This document shows, in pieces, positions 8,544 through 17,194 of a stretch of DNA of 64,000 nucleotides (its first letter is position 1; every line of letters starts with the position of its first letter). The stretch lies in NCBI RefSeq assembly GCF_000284515.1, contig NC_017668.1, positions 2,666,001 through 2,730,000 on the forward strand. The letters are read 5' to 3'. Below the pieces are notes generated by a model that saw only the letters and a list, made by a program, of their open reading frames with translations, was not told the DNA's origin and searched no databases. The DNA is from Halobacillus halophilus DSM 2266 (GTDB lineage: Bacteria > Bacillota > Bacilli > Bacillales > Halobacillaceae). Made by a program: the position numbers and the translations under genes.

Positions 8544-8558
8544 TACAGAACCAGCCAG

Positions 8559-10355
8559 CTATTCTTCAGCCGACTCTGCTTCCTCCTGATTTAAATGGAT
8601 AAGAATGGTATTGGCAACAGGCTCAGGGATCCCTAATTTAGTCAGATCCTGAAGACCAGCACTTTTAATCTCAGGTACAGACTTAAAATGCCTCAACAGT
8701 AATCGGCGACGTTTTTGGCCGACTCCTGGAATTTTATCTAATTCAGACTGAATCGCCCCTTTTCCTCTAAGCTGACGATGGAACGAAATAGCGAACCGGT
8801 GGACTTCATCCTGAATCCTCTGAACAAGATAAAATTCTTGGGAATTACGATCAAGATTCATAATAACCGGTGGTTCTCCATAGAGGAGTTCACTGGTTTT
8901 ATGTTTATCGTCTTTCGCCAGACCACATAAAGGAATATCGAGTCCAAGTTCATTCTCAAGCACATCCATAGCAGCTGACATTTGACCTTTCCCACCGTCC
9001 ACCACGATTAAGTCCGGTAGAGGTAATTCCTCTTTAAGTACTCGTTTATACCTTCTTCGAATTACTTCCCTCATCGTGTCATAATCATCCGGTCCACTTA
9101 CATCACGTACTTTATACTTTCGGTATTCCTTCTTATTTGGTTTCCCGTCAATAAATACTACCATAGCAGATACTGGGTCTGCCCCCTGTATATTCGAGTT
9201 ATCAAACGCCTCAATACGATGTGGAGTTTCGATGTTCATGTGCTCCCCTAATGCCTCTACAGCCTTAATGGTACGCTCTTCATCTCTTTCGATAAGTGCG
9301 AACTTTTCCTCTAAAGCAATACTTGCATTTTTCATAGCAAGTTCGACTAGCTCTTTTTTACGCCCTCTCATAGGGATGTGAACCTTGGTTTCAAGCACCC
9401 CTTCAAGAACTTCTGTGCTGGTAGCCACAGGTACAAGTACTTGCTTCGGATAAGGATGATTCTGATGGAGATAGAACCTGCCAATATAACTGAGGAACGT
9501 TTCCTCTGGATCATCAAAGAATGGAAACAAAGCAACATCTCGTTCGATCAATTTACCTCTTCGTACAAAGAATACCTGCACGCACATCCAGCCTTTGTCG
9601 TATGAATATCCAAAAATGTCTCTATCTACTTGATCATTCATCGTCATTTTCTGCTGTTCCATAACCGACTCGATATGATCAATTTGATCACGAAGTTCCT
9701 TAGCTCGCTCAAAATCAAGAGATTCTGAAGCTTCATACATTCGCTTTTTAAGATCCTTTTTAATATCCGCATGGCCGCCGCTCAAAAATGAGGTAATGTT
9801 CTGTACAATTTCCTGATTTGTTTCCTTAGATACAGGATATTCGCAAGGGCCTAGACACTGATGCATGTGATAATATAAACAAACACGGTCAGGCATCGTG
9901 TTACATTTTCTAAGGGGATATAAACGATCCAGCAATTTTTTTGTTTCCCTGGCAGCAATTACGTTCGGGTAGGGTCCAAAATATTTACCATTATCTTTTT
10001 TTACATTTCGGGTCACGATCAGACGGGGGTGCCGTTCTGCAGTAATTTTTAAATAAGGATAAGTTTTATCATCTTTCAATAAAACATTATATTTAGGATC
10101 ATATTTTTTTATCAAATTCATTTCAAGAATTAGCGCTTCTATCTCAGATGTCGTAACAATATATTCAAAGTCTACAATTTCTCTCACTAGACGCTGGGTT
10201 TTTCCATCATGAGCTCCAGTAAAATAGGAACGCACGCGATTTTTTAAAACTTTAGATTTACCTACGTAAATAATCGTTCCATTTTTATCTTTCATGAGGT
10301 AGCAGCCCGGCTGGTCTGGTAACACAGCCAGCTTTTCTTTAATTGTTGAATTCAT
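8559..10355 (-). CDS. uvrC: UvrABC excinuclease subunit C
   Basis: Makes the dual incisions in nucleotide excision repair. It has an N-terminal GIY-YIG nuclease (about 12-95, [19 protein letters not shown]) and a cysteine-rich segment ([20 protein letters not shown]). A UVR motif follows (about 200-235, [20 protein letters not shown]), then an RNase H-like C-terminal nuclease ([21 protein letters not shown]) and a C-terminal helix-hairpin-helix ([19 protein letters not shown]). 598 residues is the normal length. The ATG follows GGAGTG. It is convergent with yslB, with 15 bases between stops. Confidence 0.97.
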   Translation of the reverse strand: MNSTIKEKLAVLPDQPGCYLMKDKNGTIIYVGKSKVLKNRVRSYFTGAHDGKTQRLVREIVDFEYIVTTSEIEALILEMNLIKKYDPKYNVLLKDDKTYPYLKITAERHPRLIVTRNVKKDNGKYFGPYPNVIAARETKKLLDRLYPLRKCNTMPDRVCLYYHMHQCLGPCEYPVSKETNQEIVQNITSFLSGGHADIKKDLKKRMYEASESLDFERAKELRDQIDHIESVMEQQKMTMNDQVDRDIFGYSYDKGWMCVQVFFVRRGKLIERDVALFPFFDDPEETFLSYIGRFYLHQNHPYPKQVLVPVATSTEVLEGVLETKVHIPMRGRKKELVELAMKNASIALEEKFALIERDEERTIKAVEALGEHMNIETPHRIEAFDNSNIQGADPVSAMVVFIDGKPNKKEYRKYKVRDVSGPDDYDTMREVIRRRYKRVLKEELPLPDLIVVDGGKGQMSAAMDVLENELGLDIPLCGLAKDDKHKTSELLYGEPPVIMNLDRNSQEFYLVQRIQDEVHRFAISFHRQLRGKGAIQSELDKIPGVGQKRRRLLLRHFKSVPEIKSAGLQDLTKLGIPEPVANTILIHLNQEEAESAEE

Positions 10356-10480
10356 AGGATTTCACTCCATATATTAGAAATCTATATTAAACGTATCATA
10401 CGTAGGAAATATTATACAAAAATAAACCGTTACAATGTGTTTTCTTCCTTAGAAGAGTGCATTTGAATTCCCTTCCTATA

Positions 10481-10513
10481 AAAAGAACCGCGCTGCTATG
10501 CAACGCGGTTCTT
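10481..10513 (-). terminator. terminator of trxA
   Basis: A 10-bp perfect stem (10483-10492 with 10504-10513) is followed on the minus strand by TTTTTATA. It starts 15 bases after the trxA stop. Confidence 0.85.
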
Positions 10514-10527
10514 ATCAACAATTTTCC

Positions 10528-10842
10528 TTACGCGTGTTTTGAGATGAGTTCAGCCAACTGTTCTTTTGGCTGGAAGCCGATGACCTGGTCTACGACTTTG
10601 CCGTCTTTAAAGAGCAATAATGTCGGAATACTCATAACTCCATACTTACCAGCTGTTTCCTGGTTCTCATCTACATCAAGTTTAACAATTTTCACTTGAT
10701 CGTTCATTTCTTCATCCAGTTCTTCAAGAACCGGTGCGATCATTTTGCAAGGTCCGCACCATGGAGCCCAGAAATCTGCTAATACTAAACCTTCATTTGT
10801 TTCGTTAGTGAAATTTTGATCTGTTGCTTTTACAATTGCCAT
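10528..10842 (-). CDS. trxA: thioredoxin
   Basis: A cytoplasmic disulfide reductase of 104 residues. The redox motif WCGPC lies near residue 28 ([16 protein letters not shown]), and the cis-proline loop [13 protein letters not shown] is present. The ATG follows GAGGAGG. It lies between etfA and uvrC as in B. subtilis, with its own terminator. Confidence 0.97.
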   Translation of the reverse strand: MAIVKATDQNFTNETNEGLVLADFWAPWCGPCKMIAPVLEELDEEMNDQVKIVKLDVDENQETAGKYGVMSIPTLLLFKDGKVVDQVIGFQPKEQLAELISKHA

Positions 10843-10941
10843 TCTCTATTCCTCCTCGAACTTTTATTCTGTTTAGAGTATATCACTATCTATTTTTAGT
10901 GACTAACAATTTGTTTATACCCTATTTAAACATGGAACGAA

Positions 10942-10969
10942 AGCCGAAGCCAACTAATTGGCTTCGGCT
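10942..10969 (-). terminator. probable terminator after etfA
   Basis: A perfect 12-bp stem (10942-10953 with 10958-10969) with a CTAA-type loop lies 9 bases after the etfA stop. The T-run on the minus strand is poor (TTTCGTT), so termination may be incomplete. Confidence 0.7.
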
Positions 10970-10978
10970 CTTTAAATT

Positions 10979-11959
10979 TTATGCATTGACTTTCATTTGT
11001 TTCACTTCCTCAATAAGCTTTGGTACTACATCAAATAAATCCCCTACTATCCCATAATCTGCTACATTAAAGATATTTGCTTCAGGGTCTTTATTAATTG
11101 CAACAATTACTTTAGAGTTCGACATACCTGCCAAGTGCTGAATAGCTCCAGAAATCCCGCAGGCAATATATAAGTCCGGAGTAACTACTTTACCAGTTTG
11201 ACCAATCTGAAGTGAATAATCACAGTATCCTGCGTCACAAGCACCGCGCGATGCTCCTACTGTTCCATTAAGTGTATCTGCCAGCTCTTGTAAGGGTTCA
11301 AACCCTTCTGAACTCTTAACGCCGCGGCCGCCGGCCACGATAACTTTAGCTTCTGATAAATCCACACCTTCAGAAGATTTTTTGATGACATCTTTAATGA
11401 TCGTTCGAATATTTGTTACCTCAACCTCTTTTTCCGTGACTTCCCCAGCCAGAGAATCATCACGGGTTAAGGCGGGGATATTATTTGGACGAATCGTCGC
11501 GAACACAAGTCCATCCGTAACTTCCTTCTTCTCAAATGCCTTACCTGAATAAATTGGGCGGGTAAATACAATATTTCCGTTCTCCACGACTACTTCTGTT
11601 GCGTCTGAAACTAGTCCAGATTCTAATCTGCTTGCAAGTTTTGGAGTAACATCTTTTCCAATGGCGGTGTGACCCATGATGATGCCTTCAGGCGATTCAT
11701 CTTGAATTACCTGATAAATCGCTTGACCGTACCCATCAGATGTATACGTTTTCAATTCTTCGTTTGAAACGGTAATCACACGTGACGCTCCGTAGTACAC
11801 CATTTCTTGTGCCATTGAATTCAAATCTCCTGCACCACAAAGCACCCCTACTACTTCTCCACCATCACTAACTATATTGCCTGCAGCAATCGCTTCAAAA
11901 GTCACATTACGCAGGGATCCTTCTCTAGCTTCCCCAATTACTAAAACTTTTTTACTCAT
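10979..11959 (-). CDS. etfA: electron transfer flavoprotein alpha subunit
   Basis: Binds FAD and passes electrons from acyl-CoA dehydrogenases to the quinone pool. The 326 residues show an N-terminal ETF domain and the conserved C-terminal FAD-binding domain (VIVAGGRGVKSSEGF, VGASRGACDAGY, QIGQTGKVVTPDLYIACGIS, AINKDPEANIFNVADYGIVG). It is the last gene of the fadR-fadB-etfB-etfA run, and the ATG follows AAAGGAG. Confidence 0.96.
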   Translation of the reverse strand: MSKKVLVIGEAREGSLRNVTFEAIAAGNIVSDGGEVVGVLCGAGDLNSMAQEMVYYGASRVITVSNEELKTYTSDGYGQAIYQVIQDESPEGIIMGHTAIGKDVTPKLASRLESGLVSDATEVVVENGNIVFTRPIYSGKAFEKKEVTDGLVFATIRPNNIPALTRDDSLAGEVTEKEVEVTNIRTIIKDVIKKSSEGVDLSEAKVIVAGGRGVKSSEGFEPLQELADTLNGTVGASRGACDAGYCDYSLQIGQTGKVVTPDLYIACGISGAIQHLAGMSNSKVIVAINKDPEANIFNVADYGIVGDLFDVVPKLIEEVKQMKVNA

Positions 11960-11986
11960 AACGATTCTCCTTTCCCAGTCCTCTAT

Positions 11987-12760
11987 TTACAGTACTTTAG
12001 CTTCGGTTTTAAGCAATGATACTAATTCTTTAACCTGATCAGCAGTTTCACCTTCCAAAACTTTACCTGCTTGCTTTTCAGGTGGAAGGAAAATTTCAGT
12101 TGTTTTCGTTTTAGGCTCCACATCGTCTTCCTCTAAATCTAAATCATCCAGTTCAAGCTCTTCTAATGGCTTTTTCTTCGCTTTCATAATACCCGGCAAG
12201 GATGGATAGCGCGGCTCATTCAAACCTTGCTGGCACGTAACAAGCAGCGGAAGCGAGGTTTCTACTTTCTCTACATCTCCCTCGACATCTCGGTCTATGG
12301 TAACAGTGGTTCCGTCAATTTCTATTTTTGTAATGGTCGTAACACAAGGCATATCAAGTCTTTCAGCCAATCGAGGCCCTACTTGCCCGCTTGCCTCATC
12401 AATAGCTACATTTCCCCCCAGGATAAGATCTACATCACGGTCAGAGAAGAAAGCTTCCAGGATTTTCACCGTAGTAAACTGATCTCCTTCCTCTAAATCG
12501 TCTTCTGTATTAATAAGAACGGCCTGATCAGCTCCCATGGCTAATGCTGTCCGTAATTGTTTCTCTGCATCCTCTTCACCAATTGTTACTACAGTAACCT
12601 CTCCTCCGTGTTCATCACGAATCTTAATTGCTTCTTCCACCGCATATTCATCATAAGGGTTGATAATATATTCTGCGCTATCATCCTCAATCTTTCCATT
12701 AGCTACCGTTATCTTTTCTTCTGTATCAAAGGTTCTTTTAAGTAAGACAAAAATGTTCAT
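11987..12760 (-). CDS. etfB: electron transfer flavoprotein beta subunit
   Basis: Partner of EtfA, 257 residues. It shows the family start MNIFVLLKRTFDTEEKI and the AMP-binding ETF-beta region (GGNVAIDEASGQVGPRLAERL). The signature LLVTCQQGLNEPRYPSLPGI continues into MKAKKKPLEEL. An acidic segment near residues 205-220 is notable (ELDDLDLEEDDVEP). The ATG follows AGGAGG. It is 17 bases after fadB, in an operon. Confidence 0.96.
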   Translation of the reverse strand: MNIFVLLKRTFDTEEKITVANGKIEDDSAEYIINPYDEYAVEEAIKIRDEHGGEVTVVTIGEEDAEKQLRTALAMGADQAVLINTEDDLEEGDQFTTVKILEAFFSDRDVDLILGGNVAIDEASGQVGPRLAERLDMPCVTTITKIEIDGTTVTIDRDVEGDVEKVETSLPLLVTCQQGLNEPRYPSLPGIMKAKKKPLEELELDDLDLEEDDVEPKTKTTEIFLPPEKQAGKVLEGETADQVKELVSLLKTEAKVL

Positions 12761-12777
12761 TTACATAACCTCCTGGA

Positions 12778-13551
12778 CTATTTATCTTTAAATTCCGGTT
12801 TTCTTTTTTCTATAAAAGCTTGAATGCCTTCCTTGGCATCCTCATTGCCAAAAACTTCTCCAAATGCTGAAGCTTCCGCGTTTACGCCTTCACTAAACGT
12901 GGATGTATGAGCATAGGGGATCAAGTTCATCACCTGATTAATCGCCGGTCCGCTTTTAGAAGCAATCGTACGAGCCAGCTTTTCAGCTTGTTCAAATACT
13001 TCTTCACCCGGAAAACTTTGATTGGCCAAACCGAGTGAAGCAGCTTCACTTCCCGATATTGGAACGCCTGTTAATATCATCTCATATGCTTTAGGAGCTC
13101 CAACATATCTTGGCAGTCGCTGAGTTCCGGCAAACCCTGGTACAATCCCAAGGTTGATTTCAGGCAGACCAATCTTTGCGTCATCTGCCACATAACGTAT
13201 ATGGCATGCCATAGCAAGCTCCAGGCCTCCGCCCAGTGCAGCTCCATGAATCGCCGCTATAACCGGGATATGAAAGTTTTCTATTCTGTTGAACAGTTCC
13301 TGCCCTTTACTTGAAAGTCCTTCATAATCAGAGGCTCCTTGTAAAGAGGTAAATTCTTTAATGTCAGCTCCTGCTGAAAAAAACTTTCCTTCCCCTTTAA
13401 GTAAAATGGCTTTAATCGACTCATCTTGTTCAATCCGATCCATTTCTTCTGACAAATCCTGAAGAATAGTACTGGACAGAGCATTCGCTGGTGGACTCTG
13501 TATTGTAATTTCTGCTACTTGTTCTTTCACCTGTAATGTAAGAGTTGACAA
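12778..13551 (-). CDS. fadB: enoyl-CoA hydratase (FadB-type)
   Basis: Hydrates trans-2-enoyl-CoA in beta-oxidation. It is a 257-residue crotonase-fold protein with oxyanion-hole segments FSAGADIKEF (about 57-66) and AIHGAALGGGLELAMACHIR (about 100-120). The catalytic glutamates are in the GGLELA and GLPEINLGIVPGFAGTQRLPR regions. The start is TTG 13551 behind AAAGGAGG. It lies between fadR and etfB as in the B. subtilis lcfA operon. Confidence 0.94.
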   Translation of the reverse strand: MSTLTLQVKEQVAEITIQSPPANALSSTILQDLSEEMDRIEQDESIKAILLKGEGKFFSAGADIKEFTSLQGASDYEGLSSKGQELFNRIENFHIPVIAAIHGAALGGGLELAMACHIRYVADDAKIGLPEINLGIVPGFAGTQRLPRYVGAPKAYEMILTGVPISGSEAASLGLANQSFPGEEVFEQAEKLARTIASKSGPAINQVMNLIPYAHTSTFSEGVNAEASAFGEVFGNEDAKEGIQAFIEKRKPEFKDK

Positions 13552-13565
13552 CCAAATTCCCTCCT

Positions 13566-14156
13566 TTAATTTTTGGAATGGGCTAATCCATGGATAAACA
13601 AACTATGGACTTCTTTTGCCTGGTCTACTATGTTATAGCGCTGTTCTTTCATAACCCAGTTCGTTACCGTCTCATCCATGGTTCCAAAAATCATTTGTCG
13701 GACAAGACGGCGATCCAGGTTATCACGGAACAGCCCTTCCTCTACCCCTTCTTGAACAATCTCATCAATGACATTTAAATACCCTTTTAAAACTTCATTG
13801 ATTTGCTGTCTGAGTTCTGAATTAGATTGACGCAACTCTAACTGAGTTACTATCGCTAAATGATGATCTGCAGCGAGCTGCTCAAAATGAGTTTCAATCA
13901 ATTTAAGAAGTTTTTCCTCAGCTGATTGTCTAGAAGTGGTTTCCTCCTGAATTCTCTCTATGAATTGGCCCATTTTCTCCTGGAATAGCGAAACAAGTAT
14001 ATCTTCCTTGTTTTTAAAATAAAGATAAATTGTACCATCCGCCACTCCCGCTTTCTTGGCGATTTTTGAAACTTGCGAAGAGTGGTATCCATTTTCAGCA
14101 ATGACTTCTACCGCTGCATCAATTATTTGTTTGTATTTAGGTTTATTCTTTTTCAC
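13566..14156 (-). CDS. fadR: TetR-family fatty-acid degradation repressor FadR
   Basis: Represses beta-oxidation genes until long-chain acyl-CoA binds. The N-terminal TetR HTH is nearly identical to B. subtilis FadR (KYKQIIDAAVEVIAENGYH, then SSQVSKIAKKAGVADGTIYL and YFKNKEDILVSLF). The body also matches (HLAIVTQLELRQSNSELR and RQMIFGTMDETVTNWVMKEQ). The longest frame starts at 14204, inside the operator. GTG 14154-14156 lies 6 bases after GGAG and gives the family-like start MKKNKPKYKQ. The gene has its own promoter with an overlapping FadR box. Confidence 0.94.
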   Translation of the reverse strand: MKKNKPKYKQIIDAAVEVIAENGYHSSQVSKIAKKAGVADGTIYLYFKNKEDILVSLFQEKMGQFIERIQEETTSRQSAEEKLLKLIETHFEQLAADHHLAIVTQLELRQSNSELRQQINEVLKGYLNVIDEIVQEGVEEGLFRDNLDRRLVRQMIFGTMDETVTNWVMKEQRYNIVDQAKEVHSLFIHGLAHSKN

Positions 14157-14185
14157 TACAATCTCCTGCCTATCTTTGTTGAAAA

Positions 14186-14203
14186 TGAATGAATGGTCAT
14201 TCA
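14186..14203. promoter_or_regulatory. FadR operator
   Basis: TGAATGAATGGTCATTCA matches the Bacillus FadR consensus TGAATGAATANTCATTCA at all fixed positions but one. It sits just downstream of the -10 box of the fadR promoter, so bound FadR would block initiation of its own gene and of fadB-etfBA. No comparable box is seen before lcfA. Confidence 0.88.
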
Positions 14204-14209
14204 TCTATT

Positions 14210-14238
14210 ATATTACTATCCAGAAAAATATCTGTCAA
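14210..14238 (-). promoter_or_regulatory. SigA promoter of fadR-fadB-etfBA
   Basis: On the minus strand TTGACA (14233-14238), a 17-base spacer and TAATAT (14210-14215). The -35 is perfect and the -10 is near consensus. It lies in the lcfA-fadR gap, so the distal genes can be transcribed independently of lcfA. Confidence 0.85.
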
Positions 14239-14262
14239 CTTTCATTTAACACTCTTTTAAAT

Positions 14263-15966
14263 TTACTGAATGCTTTCTTTACCCTCTAATTTTCTCTTTT
14301 CTTCTTCCACCAGCGTACGTCTCAGAATTTTACCTACTGCCGTTTTTGGAAGTTCCCGACGGAATTCATAGATGCGGGGCACTTTGTAGGAGGCTATATT
14401 CTGACGGCAATACTCATCTAACTCTTCTTCGGTTATTTCGCTTCCCTGCTTTTTCACAATAAATGCTTTGACGGTTTCACCTCGATAAGGATCTGGAACA
14501 CCAACGATAACTGCTTCCTGAATTTCTGAATGTTCATACAATACTTCTTCCACTTCACGAGGATAAATATTATACCCCCCCGCAATAATCATATCTTTTT
14601 TACGGTCTACTACATAAAAGTAACCTTCTTCATCCATACGTCCCATGTCTCCTGTACGAAACCAGCCATCTTCACTGAGAACTTGTGCTGTCTCCTCAGG
14701 CTTGTTCCAATAGCCTTTCATCACTTGGGGACCTTTGACTACAATTTCCCCAATTTCTCCGATTTCTGCTTCTTCGTCGGCTTCCATCCGGTATATTTTA
14801 GCATCAGTATCAGGCCAAGGAATTCCTACGCTTCCACTGACTCGCCGTCCCCATATTAAATTGGAATGAGTGGTGGGAGAAGTCTCTGTTAACCCGTACC
14901 CTTCTACAAGCTTCCCATTCGTTATTCTTTCAAAATTTTCCTGAACTTCTACAGGAAGAGGTGCTGAGCCGCTGATACATGCCTCAATTGAAGACAAATC
15001 ATATTTCTCCAGATCCGGATGATTTAAAAGGGCAATATAAATCGTAGGGGCTCCTGGGAATAAAGTCGGCCGCTGCTTTTCAATCACCTTTAACACTTCT
15101 TCTGCGTCGAATTTAGGCATTAGGACCATCTTGTTTCCCATCATAACGGAAAGGTTCATAACGGATGTCATTCCGTACACATGAAAGAATGGAAGAATGG
15201 CGAGTACCACTTCCTTACCTTCTTCACATTTGTACAACCATCTTTTAGCCATTTGCGTATTTACTACAAGATTATAATGAGTCAGCATAACTCCTTTTGG
15301 AAAACCAGTAGTTCCACCGGTATATTGAAGAAGAGCTAAATCTTCTTTAGGATTCACCTTAACAGGCGTTACATTTCCGCTTGATGTTTTTAGTATATTC
15401 TTCCAAATATGAGTGTCACTCGATTGTTCCGGTTTTACTAATACCTGATATTGTCTCTTCTGTACAAATGGATACAGCCTGTTTTTTGGAAATGGTAAAT
15501 AATCTTTAATTCCGGTAACAATAATATGTTCAAGCGGAGTGTTCGGCTTAACATTAGCTGCTTTTGGATAAAGAATATCCAGACAGATAATCATTTTGGT
15601 TCCAGAATCTTTCATTTGATACTCAAGCTCTCTCTCCATGTATAAGGGGTTGGTTTGGACCACAATCCCTCCTGCCATTAGGATAGCATAATATGCAATC
15701 ACAGACTGTGGGCAGTTAGGAAGCATTATAGATACTCGGTCCCCTTTATTTAAACCTTTCTCTTGTAAATAGCTGGCAAGTAACCGTGATTCCTTATAAA
15801 TCTGCTGATAGGTTAATTCCTTACCCATAAAATAAAGCGCTTTCTTTTCGCCGTATGCCTGTGCACTTGCTTCTAAATAATCATGCAGTGGCTTTTCGTC
15901 ATATTCCAAAGTGGTAGGTACTTCTGGTGGATAATGTTCATGCCAGGGGCGTTGAAAAGTGTCCAT
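14263..15966 (-). CDS. lcfA: long-chain fatty-acid-CoA ligase
   Basis: Activates fatty acids to acyl-CoA using ATP, the first step of beta-oxidation. It is a 567-residue ANL-superfamily enzyme: P-loop-like YTGGTTGFPKGVMLTHYN (about 205-222), VEGYGLTETSP, GWFRTGDMGRMDEEGYFYVV and DRKKDMIIAGGYNIYPREVE. The C-terminal lysine motif is LPKTAVGKILRRTL. The ATG follows AGGGAGG. A TATAAT box (15999-16004) with a weak -35 lies 33 bases upstream; I see no FadR box there, unlike the B. subtilis lcfA promoter as I recall it. Confidence 0.95.
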   Translation of the reverse strand: MDTFQRPWHEHYPPEVPTTLEYDEKPLHDYLEASAQAYGEKKALYFMGKELTYQQIYKESRLLASYLQEKGLNKGDRVSIMLPNCPQSVIAYYAILMAGGIVVQTNPLYMERELEYQMKDSGTKMIICLDILYPKAANVKPNTPLEHIIVTGIKDYLPFPKNRLYPFVQKRQYQVLVKPEQSSDTHIWKNILKTSSGNVTPVKVNPKEDLALLQYTGGTTGFPKGVMLTHYNLVVNTQMAKRWLYKCEEGKEVVLAILPFFHVYGMTSVMNLSVMMGNKMVLMPKFDAEEVLKVIEKQRPTLFPGAPTIYIALLNHPDLEKYDLSSIEACISGSAPLPVEVQENFERITNGKLVEGYGLTETSPTTHSNLIWGRRVSGSVGIPWPDTDAKIYRMEADEEAEIGEIGEIVVKGPQVMKGYWNKPEETAQVLSEDGWFRTGDMGRMDEEGYFYVVDRKKDMIIAGGYNIYPREVEEVLYEHSEIQEAVIVGVPDPYRGETVKAFIVKKQGSEITEEELDEYCRQNIASYKVPRIYEFRRELPKTAVGKILRRTLVEEEKRKLEGKESIQ

Positions 15967-16544
15967 ATCGTATTGCCTCCCTTTAGTCTTATATATCCAT
16001 TATAACGATTAATGAAAAAAAATTGAAATATAATTTTAAATTTTGAAAAAATTAACTGTAAATATTGGCCTATCATAACAATCATCTTATACGCCGTCTC
16101 ATGGCTTTTTGCGTCTCTAGGTCATAGCTGGCTAAAGGATCTTCTCCCGAGTTACGCTTTAATAAAAAGCTCTATTATAGTTTATTGTTGATTTTTCACA
16201 AGAAGCTTATTACGCAATAGGGCCGGATTGTGGAAGACTCGATTTCGAGATAATTTGGGTTCGTTACGTTAAAAAGTATAGGATTGGTGAGAATAACGAA
16301 CGCTTTTATAACAGAGAATGCTCTCCTTCTTAATCGGACCTAAATGCTTTTATGACAAGCTATTTCACATCGTTATAGCATGAAAATAGCCTCATGATCA
16401 CATGCTTTTTTTCTCATCAACCCGTTAATGTCTTAAATGGTTTCGAGTTTCTGATTCGGCTAGGTCCGGAGGGGAACAGAGAGACTCCTGCGGGATAAAC
16501 ATGAGGTCGCTGAAAACTGAGAATTTATGAAAGGTAGACTCCAA

Positions 16545-16587
16545 AAAAGCGGCCTGGATGGATTTAGCTTTCCTCCAGCACGCTTTT
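16545..16587. terminator. bidirectional terminator-like hairpin inside repeat copy 1
   Basis: The arms AAAAGCGGCCTGGA (16545-16558) and TCCAGCACGCTTTT (16574-16587) pair with two mismatches. Both strands end in a T-rich run. It could stop transcripts in either direction, or be part of a structured repeat. Confidence 0.5.
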
Positions 16588-16637
16588 CTTTTACTTTTTT
16601 AAGTTCCAGAATACCCCCTCTTTTTAGATAGATCTCC

Positions 16638-16784
16638 GTTGCTTCCACGATGAGCGTTCGGTGGTGACGCCTGCGGGAACAGCGCGAGCCGAAGATCCAC
16701 TAGGTCAAGTGAACTTCTTGACCTAGTTAGCTGAGGCCGTGCCCGCGGCAAGCATCCACCGATAAGCGATTCGTGAGAAGCAAC
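16638..16784. repeat. 147-base imperfect palindrome module nested in repeat copy 1
   Basis: The outer arms GTTGCTTCCACGA and TCGTGAGAAGCAAC pair with one bulge. They continue inward through CGGTGG/CCACCG and CTGCGGG/CCCGCGG to a perfect inner hairpin CTAGGTCAAG...CTTGACCTAG. The module is more GC-rich than its surroundings. It is absent from the 308-base copy at 49808-50115, so it looks like an insertion into the element. Confidence 0.65.
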
Positions 16785-17070
16785 AACAAACTTTAACAAC
16801 TCCCCTGGGTAGAAAGGAGTTTTTCACTCACCTCATCAACATGATCGGTGAGCCTCCGCAGAGCTTGCTCGAGGAAGTTCAGCACAAGGGGTGTTCGACT
16901 AAGATCGGCACTTCCTGTGGCAACGTCGAACGACCTTGCTTCGTGCAGGGCCGGAAAGCGAAATCGTCCCCGGAGTACCTTCCTCATAACGAATATCTCG
17001 AAATCAAGTCTTACAGTATCGGGATCTTTACCTTAATATCAACACGTAAGTTTAACAGATCCTATTGAAA

Positions 17071-17098
17071 AAGCCTTCTTCACGTGTGAAGAAGGCTT
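17071..17098 (-). terminator. terminator after yshE and the small membrane ORF
   Basis: A perfect stem of 12-13 bp (17071-17083 with 17086-17098) is followed on the minus strand by TTTTTC. It starts 5 bases after the stop of the 26-codon reading frame. Confidence 0.85.
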
Positions 17099-17102
17099 CC
17101 TT

Positions 17103-17183
17103 CTAATAAAGAATAAAAAATAAAATTCCAATCAGTAGAAAAACAGCTGCAACAACCATTAATACTTTTGCTAAGGTTTCCAT
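17103..17183 (-). CDS. 26-residue predicted membrane peptide
   Basis: Encodes a short N-terminus METLAK, one hydrophobic helix (VLMVVAAVFLLIGILFFIL) and a final tyrosine. ATG 17181-17183 lies 7 bases after AAGGGGC. It begins 11 bases after yshE, and a strong terminator follows its stop at once, so it is well placed to be a genuine last gene of the mutS2-yshE unit. I do not recognise the family. It could be a small membrane-protein regulator; translation is unproven. Confidence 0.55.
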   Translation of the reverse strand: METLAKVLMVVAAVFLLIGILFFILY

Positions 17184-17194
17184 GATGTCGCCCC

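Larger units (their letters stand above)
16168..17062. repeat. MITE-like repeat element, copy 1 (composite, gene-free)
   Basis: About 895 bases with no credible gene between lcfA and yshE; 15967-16167 upstream of it holds only the lcfA promoter. Both ends carry long degenerate inverted repeats. The left end runs from AAGCTCTATTATAG to GATTTCGAGATA (about 16239-16253). The right end, read inward on the minus strand, runs from GGATCTGTTAAAC to GATTTCGAGATA. A second copy at 49808-50115 shares the same ends, including identical TTATTACGCAATAGGGC (16207-16223 here), and internal GGAAAGCGAAATCGTCCCC (16953-16971 here). Extra foldback modules lie inside. No transposase is present. Boundaries are approximate; translated frames here look like noise. 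Confidence 0.7.

Noticed and set aside
8544-8558. A truncated aspartokinase lysC between yslB and uvrC, as in B. subtilis
   Set aside because: Only 15 bases separate the two stop codons; the gene is simply absent.
16460-16987. Overlapping short reading frames of 60-75 codons on both strands in the lcfA-yshE gap
   Set aside because: They lie in repeat element copy 1, lack ribosome binding sites, overlap each other in several frames and have low-complexity, arginine/serine-rich translations typical of non-coding GC-rich sequence.
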